From: Streptomyces sp. NBC_01335
GTDB lineage: Bacteria > Actinomycetota > Actinomycetes > Streptomycetales > Streptomycetaceae
NCBI RefSeq assembly: GCF_035953295.1
Contig: NZ_CP108370.1
Span: 5,999,001-6,063,000, forward strand
Reading direction: 5' to 3'
DNA: 64,000 nt
A program made the position numbers and the translations under genes. Position 1 is the stretch's first letter; every line of letters begins with the position of its first letter. Positions 40,939-50,241 of this stretch are shown here, one piece after another. The notes below the pieces were generated by a model. The model was not told the DNA's origin. It made no database searches and saw only the letters and a list, made by a program, of their open reading frames with translations.

Positions 40939-42207
40939 TTGCCTGCTTCGGTCGCGCCGGGGGAAGCCCGCATCCCGCAGATTCCGGTCATCGTGCTCGC
41001 GGGCTTTCTCGGCTCGGGCAAGACCACGCTCCTGAACCACCTGCTCCACAACCGCGCAGGCAACCGCATCGGCGTGATCGTGAACGACTTCGGGGCCATC
41101 GAGATCGACGCCATGACGGTCGCCGGACAGGTCGGCTCGACGGTCTCACTCGGCAACGGCTGCCTCTGCTGCGCGGTGGACGCGAGCGAACTGGACACCT
41201 ATCTGGAGACCCTGACCAGGCCCGCCGTCCGCCTCGATCTGATCGTGATCGAGGCCAGCGGACTCGCCGAACCGCAGGAACTCGTACGGATGCTGCTGGC
41301 GAGCGAGAACTCCCGGATCGTCTACGGCGGACTGGTGGAAGTCGTCGACGCGGCCGAGTTCGACCGCACCCGGGAGCGGCATCCGGAGACCGACCGGCAC
41401 CTCGCCGTCGCCGATCTGGTCGTGCTCAACAAGACCGACCGGATCGACGGAGCCGAACACGGCCGGCTGCGCGCCTCGGTCGCCGCGCTGACCGACCGCG
41501 CCGCCGTCGTCTCCACCGAGCACGGACGGATCGATCCGGCACTGCTCTTCGACCCCGCGCTCCGCCCGGACACCGAACGGGTGGCCCGTCAGCTCACCTT
41601 CGAGGACCTGCTGGCAGAGGACGTACGGGCAGAGGACCTACGGACGGAGGACGTACGGGCAGAGAACCGGCCGGGGGAGGACCTGCCGGCAGGACAAGCG
41701 GACCACGGCGGAGCGGGGAGCCACGGTGGAGCGGGGAACCACGGCAGGGCCCATCCCCACGCCGCGTACCAGAGCGTCGAACTCTCCACCGGAACGCCCC
41801 TGGACCCCCGCCGCCTCATGCGGTTCCTCGACTCCCGGCCGGAGGGGCTGTACCGGATCAAGGGCTTCGTGGACTTCGGCGCGGCCGATCCCCGCAACAC
41901 GTACCTGCTGCACGCGGTGGGCCGGTTCCTCCGGTTCGTACCGCGTCCTTGGGGCCGTGGCGAACCGCGGCTCACCCAGCTCGTACTGATCGGATCGGGG
42001 TTCGACGCGCAGGCACTCCTGCGGGAACTGGAGGAGTGCCGGGTGCCGTCGCCGGGCGATCCGGGCCCGTTCGACGGCGCACCGGAGCCCGAGCCCCGCG
42101 ACGCGGACGAGCTGGAACGCGCCATGTGGGGCGTGCTGCGTTACGTCGCCGACGAGCGGCCCGCCGAAAAGGGCGGGGCGGACGCCGAGCCGGACCCGGC
42201 GCAATGA
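40939..42207 (+). CDS. CobW/COG0523-family GTPase, probable metallochaperone
   Basis: 422 residues. The GTPase motifs are Walker A GFLGSGKTT (22-30), GCLCC metal-binding motif (74-78), EASGLAEP and NKTD (about 157). The C-terminal CobW_C domain contains RFLDSRPEGLYRIKGFVDF. Between them is a repetitive linker: six pentapeptides (EDLLA, EDVRA, EDLRT ...; about residues 222-251) then HGGAGSHGGAGNHGRAHPH, a His-rich run able to bind Zn, Ni or Co. These GTPases deliver metals to target enzymes. A TTG start at 40939 has GAGGA 10 nt upstream. It follows the citrate synthase by 38 bp and may be co-transcribed. Confidence 0.85.
   Translation: MPASVAPGEARIPQIPVIVLAGFLGSGKTTLLNHLLHNRAGNRIGVIVNDFGAIEIDAMTVAGQVGSTVSLGNGCLCCAVDASELDTYLETLTRPAVRLDLIVIEASGLAEPQELVRMLLASENSRIVYGGLVEVVDAAEFDRTRERHPETDRHLAVADLVVLNKTDRIDGAEHGRLRASVAALTDRAAVVSTEHGRIDPALLFDPALRPDTERVARQLTFEDLLAEDVRAEDLRTEDVRAENRPGEDLPAGQADHGGAGSHGGAGNHGRAHPHAAYQSVELSTGTPLDPRRLMRFLDSRPEGLYRIKGFVDFGAADPRNTYLLHAVGRFLRFVPRPWGRGEPRLTQLVLIGSGFDAQALLRELEECRVPSPGDPGPFDGAPEPEPRDADELERAMWGVLRYVADERPAEKGGADAEPDPAQ
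41602..41739 (+). repeat. In-frame tandem repeats in the CobW-family gene (6 x 15 bp, 2 x 18 bp)
   Basis: Six 15-bp units run from 41602 to 41691, each starting GAG(G)A and encoding E-D-x-x-x. Two 18-bp units, CACGGCGGAGCGGGGAGC and a two-base variant, occupy 41704-41739 and encode HGGAG(S/N). Confidence 0.85.
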
Positions 42208-42241
42208 ACACACCGGGCGCGCCGGCCCGGCCCCCGGACGG

Positions 42242-42291
42242 CCGGAGGACGGGTGCGGCGGGGGCCCGCCCCCGCCGCACCCGTCCTCCGG
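42242..42291. terminator. Bidirectional terminator between the CobW-family gene and parC
   Basis: Two 24-nt arms (42242-42265 and 42268-42291) are perfectly complementary with a 2-nt spacer; the core reads GGGTGCGGCGGGGGC. It is the longest perfect stem in the window and separates convergent genes. Confidence 0.9.
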
Positions 42292-42324
42292 GCGAAGCCG
42301 CCGTCTCCCTTGCTACACCCGCAC

Positions 42325-44775
42325 CTACACCGGCCCCGCGATCGCAGCGACCGGGTCGGTCATCGGGATGCCCGAGCCGTCGCGGCGCGGGTCGGGTTCC
42401 GGCAGCCGGGCCGGGGTGCCGTTCTGTTGTGCGGCCCGCGCGGGCGTGGGACCGGCCCAGGCGAAGACCAGCACGTCCTCACCCTTGAGGAACCGCTGGC
42501 ACCGCACCCCACCGGTGGCCCGGCCCTTGCGCGGGTACTGGTCGAACGGCGTCAGCTTCGACGTGAGCACCGAGTCGTCCAGCGTGCCGTGTGAGCCGGC
42601 CACCGTGAACACCGCCGCGTCCGCGGCCGGTTCGACCGCGGAGAAGGACAGCACCTCGGCGCCGTCCGAGAGCTTGATCCCGGCCATGCCGCCGGCCGGA
42701 CGCCCCTGCGGGCGCACCTGAGCCGCCGGGTAGCGCAGCAGCTGCGCGTCGGACGAGATGAAGACCAGGTCCTCCTCGCCCGTACGCAGTTCCACGGCTC
42801 CGACGATCCGGTCGCCCTCCTTCAGGGAGATGACCTCCAGCTCGTCCTTGTTGGCCGGGTAGTCCGGCACGACGCGCTTCACCACACCCTGCAGGGTGCC
42901 GATCGCCAGCCCCTGCGACGTCTCGTCGAGCGTGGTCAGGCAGATCAGTTCCTCGCCCTCCTCCAACGCGAGGAACTCCGGAACCGGGGCCCCGCCCGAG
43001 AGGTTGGGCGCCGCGTGGGTGTCCGGGAGCTGGGGCAGATCGATCACCGCGACGCGCAGCAGCCGTCCGGTGGAGGTCACCGCCCCCACCTCGCCGCGCG
43101 CCGTCGCCGGTACGGCCGACACGATCACGTCGTGCTTCGCGCGCTTGGCGTCCTCGTCCTCGGCGACCGGGTCGGCGTTGGCGGTCCGGGCGAGCAGACC
43201 GGTCGAGGAGAGCAGCACCCGGCACGGGTCGTCCGCGACCTGCAGCGGTACGGCGGAGACCTGCGAACCCGCCGACTCCAGCAGCACCGTGCGCCGGTCG
43301 GTGCCGAACTTCTTGGCCACCGCGGCCAGTTCGGAGGAGACGAGCTTGCGCAGCTCGGTGTCGGACTCCAGGATCGTGGTCAGCGCCTCGATCTCGGAGT
43401 TGAGCCGGTCGCGCTCGCTCTCCAGCTCGATCCGGTCGAACCGGGTCAGCCGGCGCAGCGGGGTGTCCAGGATGTACTGCGTCTGGATCTCGCTCAGCGA
43501 GAAGCGCTCCATGAGCCGCTCCTTCGCGGCCGAGGAGTTGTCGCTGTCCCGGATGATCCGGATGACCTCGTCGATGTCGACGAGGGCGACGAGCAGCCCG
43601 TCCACCAGGTGCAGCCGGTCGCGCCGCTTGGTACGGCGGAACTCGCTGCGCCGGCGCACGACCTCGAAGCGGTGGTCGAGGTAGACCTCCAGGAGCTCCT
43701 TGAGTCCCAGGGTGAGCGGCTGCCCGTCGACGAGCGCGACGTTGTTGATGCCGAAGGACTCCTCCATCGGCGTCAGCTTGTAGAGCTGCTCCAGCACGGC
43801 CTCCGGCACGAAGCCGTTCTTGATCTCGATGACCAGGCGCAGCCCGTGCGAGCGGTCCGTGAGGTCCTTGACGTCGGCGATGCCCTGGAGCTTCTTCGAC
43901 GAGACCAGGTCCTTGATCTTCGAGATGACCTTCTCCGGACCGACCGTGAAGGGCAGTTCGGTGACGACGAGGCCCTTGCGGCGCGGGGTGACGTTCTCCA
44001 CGGCGACCGTCGCCCGGATCTTGAACGTGCCGCGCCCGGCGGCGTAGGCGTCCTTGATGCCGCTCAGGCCCACGATCCGCCCACCGGTCGGCAGGTCGGG
44101 ACCGGGGACGAACCGCATCAGTGCTTCGAGGTCGGCGTTCGGGTACCGGATGAGGTGGCGCGCGGCGGCGACGACCTCACCGAGGTTGTGCGGAGGCATG
44201 TTGGTCGCCATGCCGACCGCGATCCCGGACGCGCCGTTGACCAGCAGGTTCGGGTAGGCGGCCGGGAGGACGACGGGCTCCTGCTCCTGGCCGTCGTAGT
44301 TCGACTGGAAATCGACGGTGTCCTCGTCGATCGACTCCGTCATCAGGGACGTGGCGTCGGCCATCCGGCACTCGGTGTACCGCATGGCGGCCGGCGGGTC
44401 GTCGTTGCCGAGGGATCCGAAGTTGCCGTGTCCGTCCACCAGCGGGAGCCGCATGGAGAACGGCTGCGCCATGCGCACCAGGGCGTCGTAGATCGACGCG
44501 TCACCGTGCGGGTGGAGCTTGCCCATGACTTCGCCGACCACGCGGGCGCACTTGACGTATCCGCGGTCGGGGCGCAGCCCCATCTCGTTCATCTGGGACA
44601 CGATGCGGCGGTGCACGGGCTTCATGCCGTCGCGCGCGTCGGGCAGGGCCCGGGAGTAGATCACCGAGTACGCGTACTCGAGGAAGGAGCCCTGCATTTC
44701 GTCGACGACGTCGATGTCGAGGATCTTCTCCTCGAAGTCGTCCGGCGGCGGGGTTTTCGTGCTGCGGCGGGCCAT
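42325..44775 (-). CDS. parC: DNA topoisomerase IV subunit A (ParC)
   Basis: 816 residues. The breakage-reunion domain has the catalytic Tyr133 in AMRYTECRM. The quinolone region reads [10 protein letters not shown] (88-97), with Ala93 where E. coli GyrA has Ser83, as in mycobacterial gyrase. [21 protein letters not shown] is the winged-helix region. The C-terminal beta-propeller contains [17 protein letters not shown] and [17 protein letters not shown] blades and lacks a clear GyrA-box, fitting ParC. The ATG at 44775 has GAAGGAG 10 nt upstream. Partner ParE lies 10 kb away. Streptomyces topoisomerase IV has been reported to be needed for circular but not linear chromosome partitioning. Confidence 0.92.
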   Translation of the reverse strand: MARRSTKTPPPDDFEEKILDIDVVDEMQGSFLEYAYSVIYSRALPDARDGMKPVHRRIVSQMNEMGLRPDRGYVKCARVVGEVMGKLHPHGDASIYDALVRMAQPFSMRLPLVDGHGNFGSLGNDDPPAAMRYTECRMADATSLMTESIDEDTVDFQSNYDGQEQEPVVLPAAYPNLLVNGASGIAVGMATNMPPHNLGEVVAAARHLIRYPNADLEALMRFVPGPDLPTGGRIVGLSGIKDAYAAGRGTFKIRATVAVENVTPRRKGLVVTELPFTVGPEKVISKIKDLVSSKKLQGIADVKDLTDRSHGLRLVIEIKNGFVPEAVLEQLYKLTPMEESFGINNVALVDGQPLTLGLKELLEVYLDHRFEVVRRRSEFRRTKRRDRLHLVDGLLVALVDIDEVIRIIRDSDNSSAAKERLMERFSLSEIQTQYILDTPLRRLTRFDRIELESERDRLNSEIEALTTILESDTELRKLVSSELAAVAKKFGTDRRTVLLESAGSQVSAVPLQVADDPCRVLLSSTGLLARTANADPVAEDEDAKRAKHDVIVSAVPATARGEVGAVTSTGRLLRVAVIDLPQLPDTHAAPNLSGGAPVPEFLALEEGEELICLTTLDETSQGLAIGTLQGVVKRVVPDYPANKDELEVISLKEGDRIVGAVELRTGEEDLVFISSDAQLLRYPAAQVRPQGRPAGGMAGIKLSDGAEVLSFSAVEPAADAAVFTVAGSHGTLDDSVLTSKLTPFDQYPRKGRATGGVRCQRFLKGEDVLVFAWAGPTPARAAQQNGTPARLPEPDPRRDGSGIPMTDPVAAIAGPV

Positions 44776-45167
44776 CGCGGCTGCGACTCCTTCACAGATT
44801 CTGTCGGGCAACCTGAGGTTCTGACGCGGACCATTGTGGACCGCCCCGCCGACAGCGCCGACCTCGACCCGTCCCAAGCGCCCCGCCCGAACCCGCCGGG
44901 GCGCCCGTTCCCACGGGTCCCCGGGCCGTCACGGCAGCCGTGACGGAGCCCGTGACGGCGGGCCGCGGGAGGCAGTACCGGAGCCCGGAACAGGCGCTTC
45001 GGACCGACCCCCCGCCCGCGGTGCCGGCACCACGCGTCAACATCAGTCGTCAAGAACAAACCAACGAGCACAACATCGAAGGAACGGGAACTTCGCCAGG
45101 TACCCGTGCGCTTGCTTACAGTGGCAGGTCTGGCAGAAAGTCCAGTACCGCGATCGAAGGGACGTAC
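44776..45167. other. Divergent region between parC and the M16 peptidase pair
   Basis: 392 bp with a possible -10 TACAGT (45117-45122) for the rightward operon and an AT-richer stretch around 45050-45085. No RNA element, no repeat and no gene is supported. Confidence 0.5.
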
Positions 45168-46535
45168 ATGCCCATGGGTCACACGGCCACCGCACAGGCC
45201 GGCTCCAGCGGCCTGACAGCGACCGAGCACCGTCTGGCCAATGGCCTGCGCGTGGTGCTCTCCGAGGACCATCTGACCCCGGTCGCCGCGGTCTGCCTCT
45301 GGTACGACGTCGGCTCCCGCCACGAGGTGGAGGGGCGGACCGGCCTCGCGCACCTCTTCGAGCACCTGATGTTCCAGGGATCGAAGCAGGTCAAGGGGAA
45401 CGGCCACTTCGAGCTCGTCCAGGGCGCCGGCGGTTCGCTCAACGGCACGACGAGCTTCGAGCGCACCAACTACTTCGAGACCATGCCGACCCACCAGCTG
45501 GAGCTCGCGCTCTGGCTGGAGGCCGACCGGATGGGCTCCCTCCTCGCCGCGCTCGACGAGGAGTCGATGGAGAACCAGCGGGACGTCGTCAAGAACGAGC
45601 GCCGCCAGCGGTACGACAACGTCCCGTACGGCACCGCGTTCGAGCGGCTCACCGCCCTCGCCTATCCGGAGGGCCACCCGTACCACCACACGCCGATCGG
45701 CTCGATGGCCGACCTGGACGCGGCGACGCTGGAGGACGCGCGGACCTTCTTCCGTACGTACTACGCGCCCAACAACGCGGTGCTCTCGGTCGTCGGCGAC
45801 ATCGACCCCGAGGAGACCCTCGCCTGGATCGAGAAGTACTTCGGCTCCATCCCGTCCCACGACGGCAAGAAGCCCCCGCGCGACGGCTCCCTGCCCGGCA
45901 CCATCGGCGGGCAGTTGCGCGAAGTGGTGCACGAGGAGGTCCCGGCCCGCGCGCTGATGGCCGCCTACCGGCTGCCGCACGACGGCACCCGCGAGGCGGA
46001 CGCCGCCGACCTGGCCCTGACCGTCCTCGGCGGCGGCGAGTCGTCCCGGCTGCACAACCGGCTGGTGCGCCGCGACCGTACGGCGGTGGCCGCCGGGTTC
46101 GGGCTGCTGCGGCTGGCCGGCGCGCCGTCGCTGGGCTGGCTGGACGTCAAGACGTCCGGCGGCGTGGAGGTCGAGAGCATCGAGACCGCGGTCGACGAGG
46201 AGCTGGCGCGGTTCGCCGCCGAGGGCCCCACACCGGAGGAGATGGAGCGCGCGCAGGCCCAGTTGGAGCGCGAGTGGCTGGACCGTCTCGGCACGGTCGC
46301 CGGACGCGCCGACGAACTCTGCCGCTTCGCCGTGCTGTTCGGCGACCCGCAGCTCGCGCTGACGGCCGTGGGGCGCGTCCTCGACATCACCGCCGACGAG
46401 GTGCGGAAGGTCGCCGCGGCCACGCTGCGTCCCGACAACCGTGCCGTGCTGGTCTACGAGCCGGTCGAACCGGCCGACGAGACCGGTGCCGAGGACGGCG
46501 CGGACACCGACGCCCACGAGGAGGCCGCCAAGTGA
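45168..46535 (+). CDS. Zinc-dependent M16 (pitrilysin/insulinase) peptidase, catalytic subunit
   Basis: 455 residues. The inverted zinc motif HLFEH is at residues 62-66, in GLAHLFEHLMFQGS, and the distal glutamate lies in ESMENQRDVVKNERRQ (about residue 145). A substrate-binding segment in the C-terminal half follows (GGGESSRLHNRLVR). The ATG at 45168 has GAAGGGA 6 nt upstream. Its stop overlaps the GTG of a second M16-like gene that lacks the zinc motif, so the two should form a heterodimer like mitochondrial processing peptidase or other bacterial M16B pairs. Likely cytoplasmic (no signal peptide); substrate unknown. Confidence 0.92.
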   Translation: MPMGHTATAQAGSSGLTATEHRLANGLRVVLSEDHLTPVAAVCLWYDVGSRHEVEGRTGLAHLFEHLMFQGSKQVKGNGHFELVQGAGGSLNGTTSFERTNYFETMPTHQLELALWLEADRMGSLLAALDEESMENQRDVVKNERRQRYDNVPYGTAFERLTALAYPEGHPYHHTPIGSMADLDAATLEDARTFFRTYYAPNNAVLSVVGDIDPEETLAWIEKYFGSIPSHDGKKPPRDGSLPGTIGGQLREVVHEEVPARALMAAYRLPHDGTREADAADLALTVLGGGESSRLHNRLVRRDRTAVAAGFGLLRLAGAPSLGWLDVKTSGGVEVESIETAVDEELARFAAEGPTPEEMERAQAQLEREWLDRLGTVAGRADELCRFAVLFGDPQLALTAVGRVLDITADEVRKVAAATLRPDNRAVLVYEPVEPADETGAEDGADTDAHEEAAK

Positions 46536-47944
46536 GCGACGCCGCCGTGACTGGAGTAGCCATGGAGTTCCACCCGCAGCCCACCCCGGGCACCGCCCGT
46601 CCCTGGGCCTTCCCGGCCCCCGAGCGCGGCACCCTGCCCAACGGGCTGACCGTGCTCCGCAGCCACCGGCCCGGCCAGCAGGTCGTCGCGGTCGAGATCC
46701 ACCTCGAAGCGCCGCTCGACGCCGAACCCGAGGGCCTGGACGGCGTCGCCACCATCATGGCGCGCGCCCTCTCCGAGGGGACGGACAAGCACAGCGCGGA
46801 GGAGTTCGCCGCCGAGCTGGAGCGCTGCGGCGCCACGCTCGACGCGCACGCCGACCACCCGGGCGTCCGGGTCTCGCTGGAGGTGCCCGCCTCCCGGCTG
46901 GCCAAGGCGCTCGGACTGGTCGCCGAGGCGCTGCGGGCCCCCGCCTTCGCCGACAGCGAGATCGAGCGCCTGGTGGGCAACCGCCTCGACGAGATCCCGC
47001 ACGAGCAGGCCAACCCCGCCCGCCGTGCCGCCAAGCAGCTCTCCAAGGAGCTGTTCCCGGCCACCGCCCGGATGTCGCGCCCGCGTCTGGGCACCGAGGA
47101 CACCGTGCGGCGGATCGACTCCGCCGCCGTGCGCGCCTTCTACGACGCCCACGTCCGCCCCGCCACCGCGGTCGCGGTCGTCGTCGGCGACCTCACCGGC
47201 ATCGACCTGGACGCCCTGCTCGCCGACACCCTCGGTGACTGGTCGGGCGACGCCGGCAGCCCCCGCCCGGTGGCGCCGATCACCGCGGACGACACCGGCC
47301 GCGTGGTCATCGTGAACCGTCCGGGAGCCGTGCAGACACAGCTGCTCATCGGCCGTATCGGAGCGGACCGGCACGACAGCGTCTGGCCCGCCCAGGTCCT
47401 CGGGACGTACTGCCTCGGCGGCACGCTCACCTCCCGGCTCGACCGGGTGCTGCGCGAGGAGAAGGGCTACACCTACGGCGTACGCGCCTTCGCCCAGGTG
47501 CTCCGCTCCACGGCCGGCGGTCCGGACTCCGGCCCCGCCGGTGCCGCGATGCTGGCCATCAGCGGTTCGGTGGACACCGAGTCCACGGGCCCCGCGCTCG
47601 ACGACCTCTGGAAGGTCCTGCGGACCCTCGCGGCGGACGGGCTGACCGACGCCGAGCGCGAGACCGCCGTGCAGAACCTCGTGGGGGTGGCCCCGCTCAA
47701 GTTCGAGACGGCGGCCTCCGTCGCGGCGACCCTCGCCGACCAGGTCGAGCAGCAGCTGCCCGACGACTTCCAGGCCCATCTGTACGCGCGGCTCGCCGAG
47801 ACCGGCACGGTCGAGGCGACCGCCGCGGTGGTCAACGCCTTCCCGGTGGACCGACTGGTGACGATCCTGGTGGGCGACGCGGCGCAGATCGCCGATCCGG
47901 TCCGCGCGCTGGGCATCGGCGAGGTGACGGTCGTCAACGGCTGA
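46532..47944 (+). CDS. M16-family peptidase homologue lacking the zinc site (partner subunit)
   Basis: 470 residues from the overlapping GTG at 46532, or 460 from ATG 46562 (MEFHPQ). The fold is M16 (LPNGLTVLRSHRPGQQVVAV; GGTLTSRLDRVLREEKGYTYGVRA), and the latter carries the conserved R/Y pair used by non-catalytic subunits to hold substrate. Where the active partner has HLFEH this protein has GVATIMARALSEGT, so no zinc ligands are present. It is translationally coupled to the catalytic subunit and should form the inactive half of the clamshell. Confidence 0.9.
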   Translation: MSDAAVTGVAMEFHPQPTPGTARPWAFPAPERGTLPNGLTVLRSHRPGQQVVAVEIHLEAPLDAEPEGLDGVATIMARALSEGTDKHSAEEFAAELERCGATLDAHADHPGVRVSLEVPASRLAKALGLVAEALRAPAFADSEIERLVGNRLDEIPHEQANPARRAAKQLSKELFPATARMSRPRLGTEDTVRRIDSAAVRAFYDAHVRPATAVAVVVGDLTGIDLDALLADTLGDWSGDAGSPRPVAPITADDTGRVVIVNRPGAVQTQLLIGRIGADRHDSVWPAQVLGTYCLGGTLTSRLDRVLREEKGYTYGVRAFAQVLRSTAGGPDSGPAGAAMLAISGSVDTESTGPALDDLWKVLRTLAADGLTDAERETAVQNLVGVAPLKFETAASVAATLADQVEQQLPDDFQAHLYARLAETGTVEATAAVVNAFPVDRLVTILVGDAAQIADPVRALGIGEVTVVNG

Positions 47945-47981
47945 CCGGCCGTCAATCGCACGACCGGGTAAGTCCCCGGCC

Positions 47982-48015
47982 GCGACCCCGGTGGGAGAGA
48001 TCCCGCCGGGGTTGC
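47982..48015. terminator. Terminator hairpin after the M16 pair
   Basis: GCGACCCCGGTGGGA (47982-47996) pairs along its whole length with TCCCGCCGGGGTTGC (48001-48015), with two G-U pairs and a GAGA loop. Confidence 0.8.
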
Positions 48016-48164
48016 GGCGTTTGTCCCCTTTGGCGGGAAGAGTGGCTGTCTGCCCTGTGGGATACGCTACAAAACTCCCTGTCCGTTTGGTGATCGAAAG
48101 CGCCGCGGCCTAGCGTCGATCCGGCTGTCCGTCGACTGTGTACCGCACTCGCGGTGCCGGACAG

Positions 48165-48316
48165 TCATCGCCGAGTCCCCGTCGGGCGCGAGCCTGGGGA
48201 GCCGGGGACCCGTGAAGTCCCTGGGGTGAATCGGGCACCCGCGCCTCGTGAGAGGCGCGAACGCCCGTAGGAGACCTTCCTGCTCCGAACCCGTCAGCTA
48301 ACCCGGTAGGCGAGAA
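48165..48316 (+). ncRNA. Cyclic di-AMP (ydaO/yuaA) riboswitch
   Basis: The 5' leader of the M23 peptidase gene carries the hallmarks of the ydaO riboswitch: GGGGAcc (48205-48211), GGGGTGAATC (48223-48232), CCGTAGGAGACC (about 48264-48275) and the highly conserved CCGAACCCGTCAGCTAACCC (48285-48304) with GGTAGGCGAGAAGG just after. Boundaries are approximate. In Streptomyces this class controls cell-wall hydrolases such as RpfA; high c-di-AMP lowers expression. The ribosome site AAGGAAAGGA lies just downstream of the 3' boundary. Confidence 0.93.
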
Positions 48317-48339
48317 GGAAGGAAAGGACCCGCTCCTCC

Positions 48340-49104
48340 ATGGCGTTCACCCGTGCCACCGGGACGCATCGTGCCCCGGGCCGTCTGACGCGCACCACCG
48401 CAAGGTTCGCCGGCGTCGCGGCTCTCGCCGCCACCGGCGTCGTCGGCTCGATGGCCTCCCCGGCCCTCGCCGCCGACTCCGCCGTCCCGTCACCCGGCAG
48501 GACCGGCCTCATCGAGGCGGTGTCGCTCGGGGACTCCATCGCGGACCGGATAGCCGACCAGGCGGCGGCCCAGCAGCGCGGGGCGGAGGCCAGGGCGAAG
48601 GCCGAAGCGAAGGCGAAGGCGGAAGCCGCCGTACGGGCCAGGGAGGCCCGCGAGGAGAAGGCGCGCGCTGCCCGCGCCGCCGAGCGCGCCCGCCTGAACT
48701 CCTTCCACCTGCCCATCGCGGGCTCCTACGTCAGCACCGGCTACCAGTCGAGCGGCTCGCTCTGGTCCTCCGGCAGCCACTCGGGCGTCGACTTCCACGC
48801 CGCCACCGGCACCCCCGTCCTCGCCGTGGGTGCGGGGACGGTCGTCGAGGCCGGCTGGGGCGGCGCGTACGGCAACAACATCGTGCTGAGGATGACGGAC
48901 GGCACGTACACCCAGTACGGCCACCTCTCCTCCCTCGGCGTCTTCGTCGGCCAGCGCGTCTCCTCCGGGGAGCGGATCGGCCTCTCCGGCGCCACCGGCA
49001 ACGCGACCGGCCCGCACCTGCACTTCGAGGCGCGCACCGGCCCGGAGTACGGCACCGACATGGACCCCGTGGCGTATCTGCGGGCCCGCGGCCTCACCGT
49101 CTGA
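48340..49104 (+). CDS. Secreted M23-family peptidase (LytM-type cell-wall hydrolase)
   Basis: 254 residues. A long signal peptide (1 to about 44, ending SPALAA) targets it for export. Residues 60-118 are an Ala/Lys/Glu/Arg-rich coiled coil (AKAEAKAKAEAAVRAREAR). The C-terminal domain (about 125-250) has zinc ligands in HSGVDFHA (His, Asp) and GPHLHFEAR (HxH). These enzymes cleave peptidoglycan cross-links during growth and germination. Expression is expected to respond to c-di-AMP through the leader riboswitch, which is consistent with osmotic or resuscitation control. Confidence 0.93.
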   Translation: MAFTRATGTHRAPGRLTRTTARFAGVAALAATGVVGSMASPALAADSAVPSPGRTGLIEAVSLGDSIADRIADQAAAQQRGAEARAKAEAKAKAEAAVRAREAREEKARAARAAERARLNSFHLPIAGSYVSTGYQSSGSLWSSGSHSGVDFHAATGTPVLAVGAGTVVEAGWGGAYGNNIVLRMTDGTYTQYGHLSSLGVFVGQRVSSGERIGLSGATGNATGPHLHFEARTGPEYGTDMDPVAYLRARGLTV

Positions 49105-49196
49105 CCCCCCGGCCGCCGCACCTTCCGGCCCCGGCGTACCGCCGTCCGACCCCGCGGTGCCGCCGCCCGGCGGCGGCCCGGCACCCCCTGAACGTC

Positions 49197-49226
49197 CCGA
49201 AGCCCCGGCCCGTGCCGGGGCTTCGG
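49197..49226. terminator. Terminator hairpin after the M23 peptidase
   Basis: CCGAAGCCCCGGC (49197-49209) and GCCGGGGCTTCGG (49214-49226) form a perfect 13-bp stem with a 4-nt loop. Confidence 0.85.
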
Positions 49227-49279
49227 CATATCGCCCGAAACCCCTCCGGCCGCCCGCTCCGCAGGCAAAAGATATGTGC

Positions 49280-49305
49280 GAATTCCGGTACGCCATCGGA
49301 AATTC
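49280..49305. promoter_or_regulatory. GAATTCCG-type operator upstream of the GntR gene
   Basis: GAATTCCG (49280-49287) faces CGGAAATTC (49297-49305) as an imperfect inverted repeat, about 75 bp before the GntR start. TAGAGT at 49319-49324 may be the -10. The same motif recurs downstream of the gene. Confidence 0.5.
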
Positions 49306-49380
49306 ACTCAGATTGCAATAGAGTCACGGTGCAGGCTTCGATCGGCCGCGTTTCGCGGGGATTAAGGCGGAGGTTCGGAC

Positions 49381-50076
49381 ATGCGCATTCCCGCGCACTC
49401 GGTATGCACGGCAATCCGTGACGACATCGTCTCGGGCGTCTACGAACGCGGTAGCCGCCTCACCGAGGAGCTTCTGGCGCGGCGTTACGGCGTCTCCCGC
49501 GTGCCCGTGCGCGAAGCGCTGCGGACCCTGGAGTCGGAGGGGTTCGTGGTCACCCGCAGGCACGCCGGCGCCTGCGTCGCCGAGCCGACGGAGCAGGAGG
49601 CGGCCGACCTCCTGGAGGTGAAGCTCCTGCTGGAGCCGCTGGGTGCGGCCCGGGCCGCGCAGCGCCGCACCGAGGCGCACCTCAAGGTCCTGCGCGGACT
49701 GGTCAAGCTGGGGCAGGAGCGGGCCCGCCGGGGCGAGGGGGAGGACCTGCGCTCCCTCGGCGGCTGGTTCCACGAGACGCTCGCCCAGGCCTCCGGCAGT
49801 CCCGGTCTCATCGCGTTGCTGACCCAGCTCCGGCACAAGATCGCCTGGATGTACGCCGTCGAACAGCCGGTCCGCCCCGTCGAGTCGTGGGCCGAACACG
49901 GGGCCCTGGTGGACGCGGTGGCCCGCGGCGACGCGGAGCGTGCCAGGGGACTGGCCGTGCAGCACGCGGAGCGTTCGCTGGCCGCGCACCGGCCGCGCCG
50001 CCCGGCCCGAGCGGTGAAACAGTCCAGGGTGAGCACTTTGCAACATCCCGTAAACACCTCGGGTGCCCGTCATTAA
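49381..50076 (+). CDS. GntR-family regulator (FCD subfamily)
   Basis: 231 residues. The winged helix spans about residues 5-72 (IRDDIVSGVYERGSRLTEE; RYGVSRVPVREALRTLESEGFV). The helical FCD domain follows (EVKLLLEPLGAARAAQ; WFHETLAQASGSPGLIALL; WAEHGALVDAVARGDAERA), with His residues placed to bind a metal or carboxylate. GGCGGAGG lies 7 nt before the ATG. Its AT-rich flanks carry several GAATTCCG motifs, likely its operators. The target genes are not identified; it converges with ptsH. Confidence 0.88.
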   Translation: MRIPAHSVCTAIRDDIVSGVYERGSRLTEELLARRYGVSRVPVREALRTLESEGFVVTRRHAGACVAEPTEQEAADLLEVKLLLEPLGAARAAQRRTEAHLKVLRGLVKLGQERARRGEGEDLRSLGGWFHETLAQASGSPGLIALLTQLRHKIAWMYAVEQPVRPVESWAEHGALVDAVARGDAERARGLAVQHAERSLAAHRPRRPARAVKQSRVSTLQHPVNTSGARH

Positions 50077-50104
50077 CAATCGCACCGTATACAAAGAGCA
50101 GAGC

Positions 50105-50218
50105 GAATTCCGGCCGCTTTCGCCTGCTGTCGGAATTCCCGTCCTCGCGGCCGTCCGGGAAATGACTGAGCCGCCCCGTCCGTGAGGAACGGTGCGGCCC
50201 GGTCGAGCAGGAATTCCG
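50105..50218. repeat. GAATTCCG motifs in the GntR-ptsH interval
   Basis: GAATTCCG at 50105-50112 and its inverse CGGAATTC at 50131-50138 form a perfect 8-bp inverted pair; a third copy lies at 50211-50218. The region is the 165-bp gap between two converging genes. Confidence 0.6.
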
Positions 50219-50241
50219 TCGCGGAGTCGGCGGAAGGGGGA

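Noticed and set aside
43015..44943. 642-codon plus-strand frame opposite parC
   Set aside because: It is a shadow of parC made of His/Gly/Val-rich low-complexity sequence.
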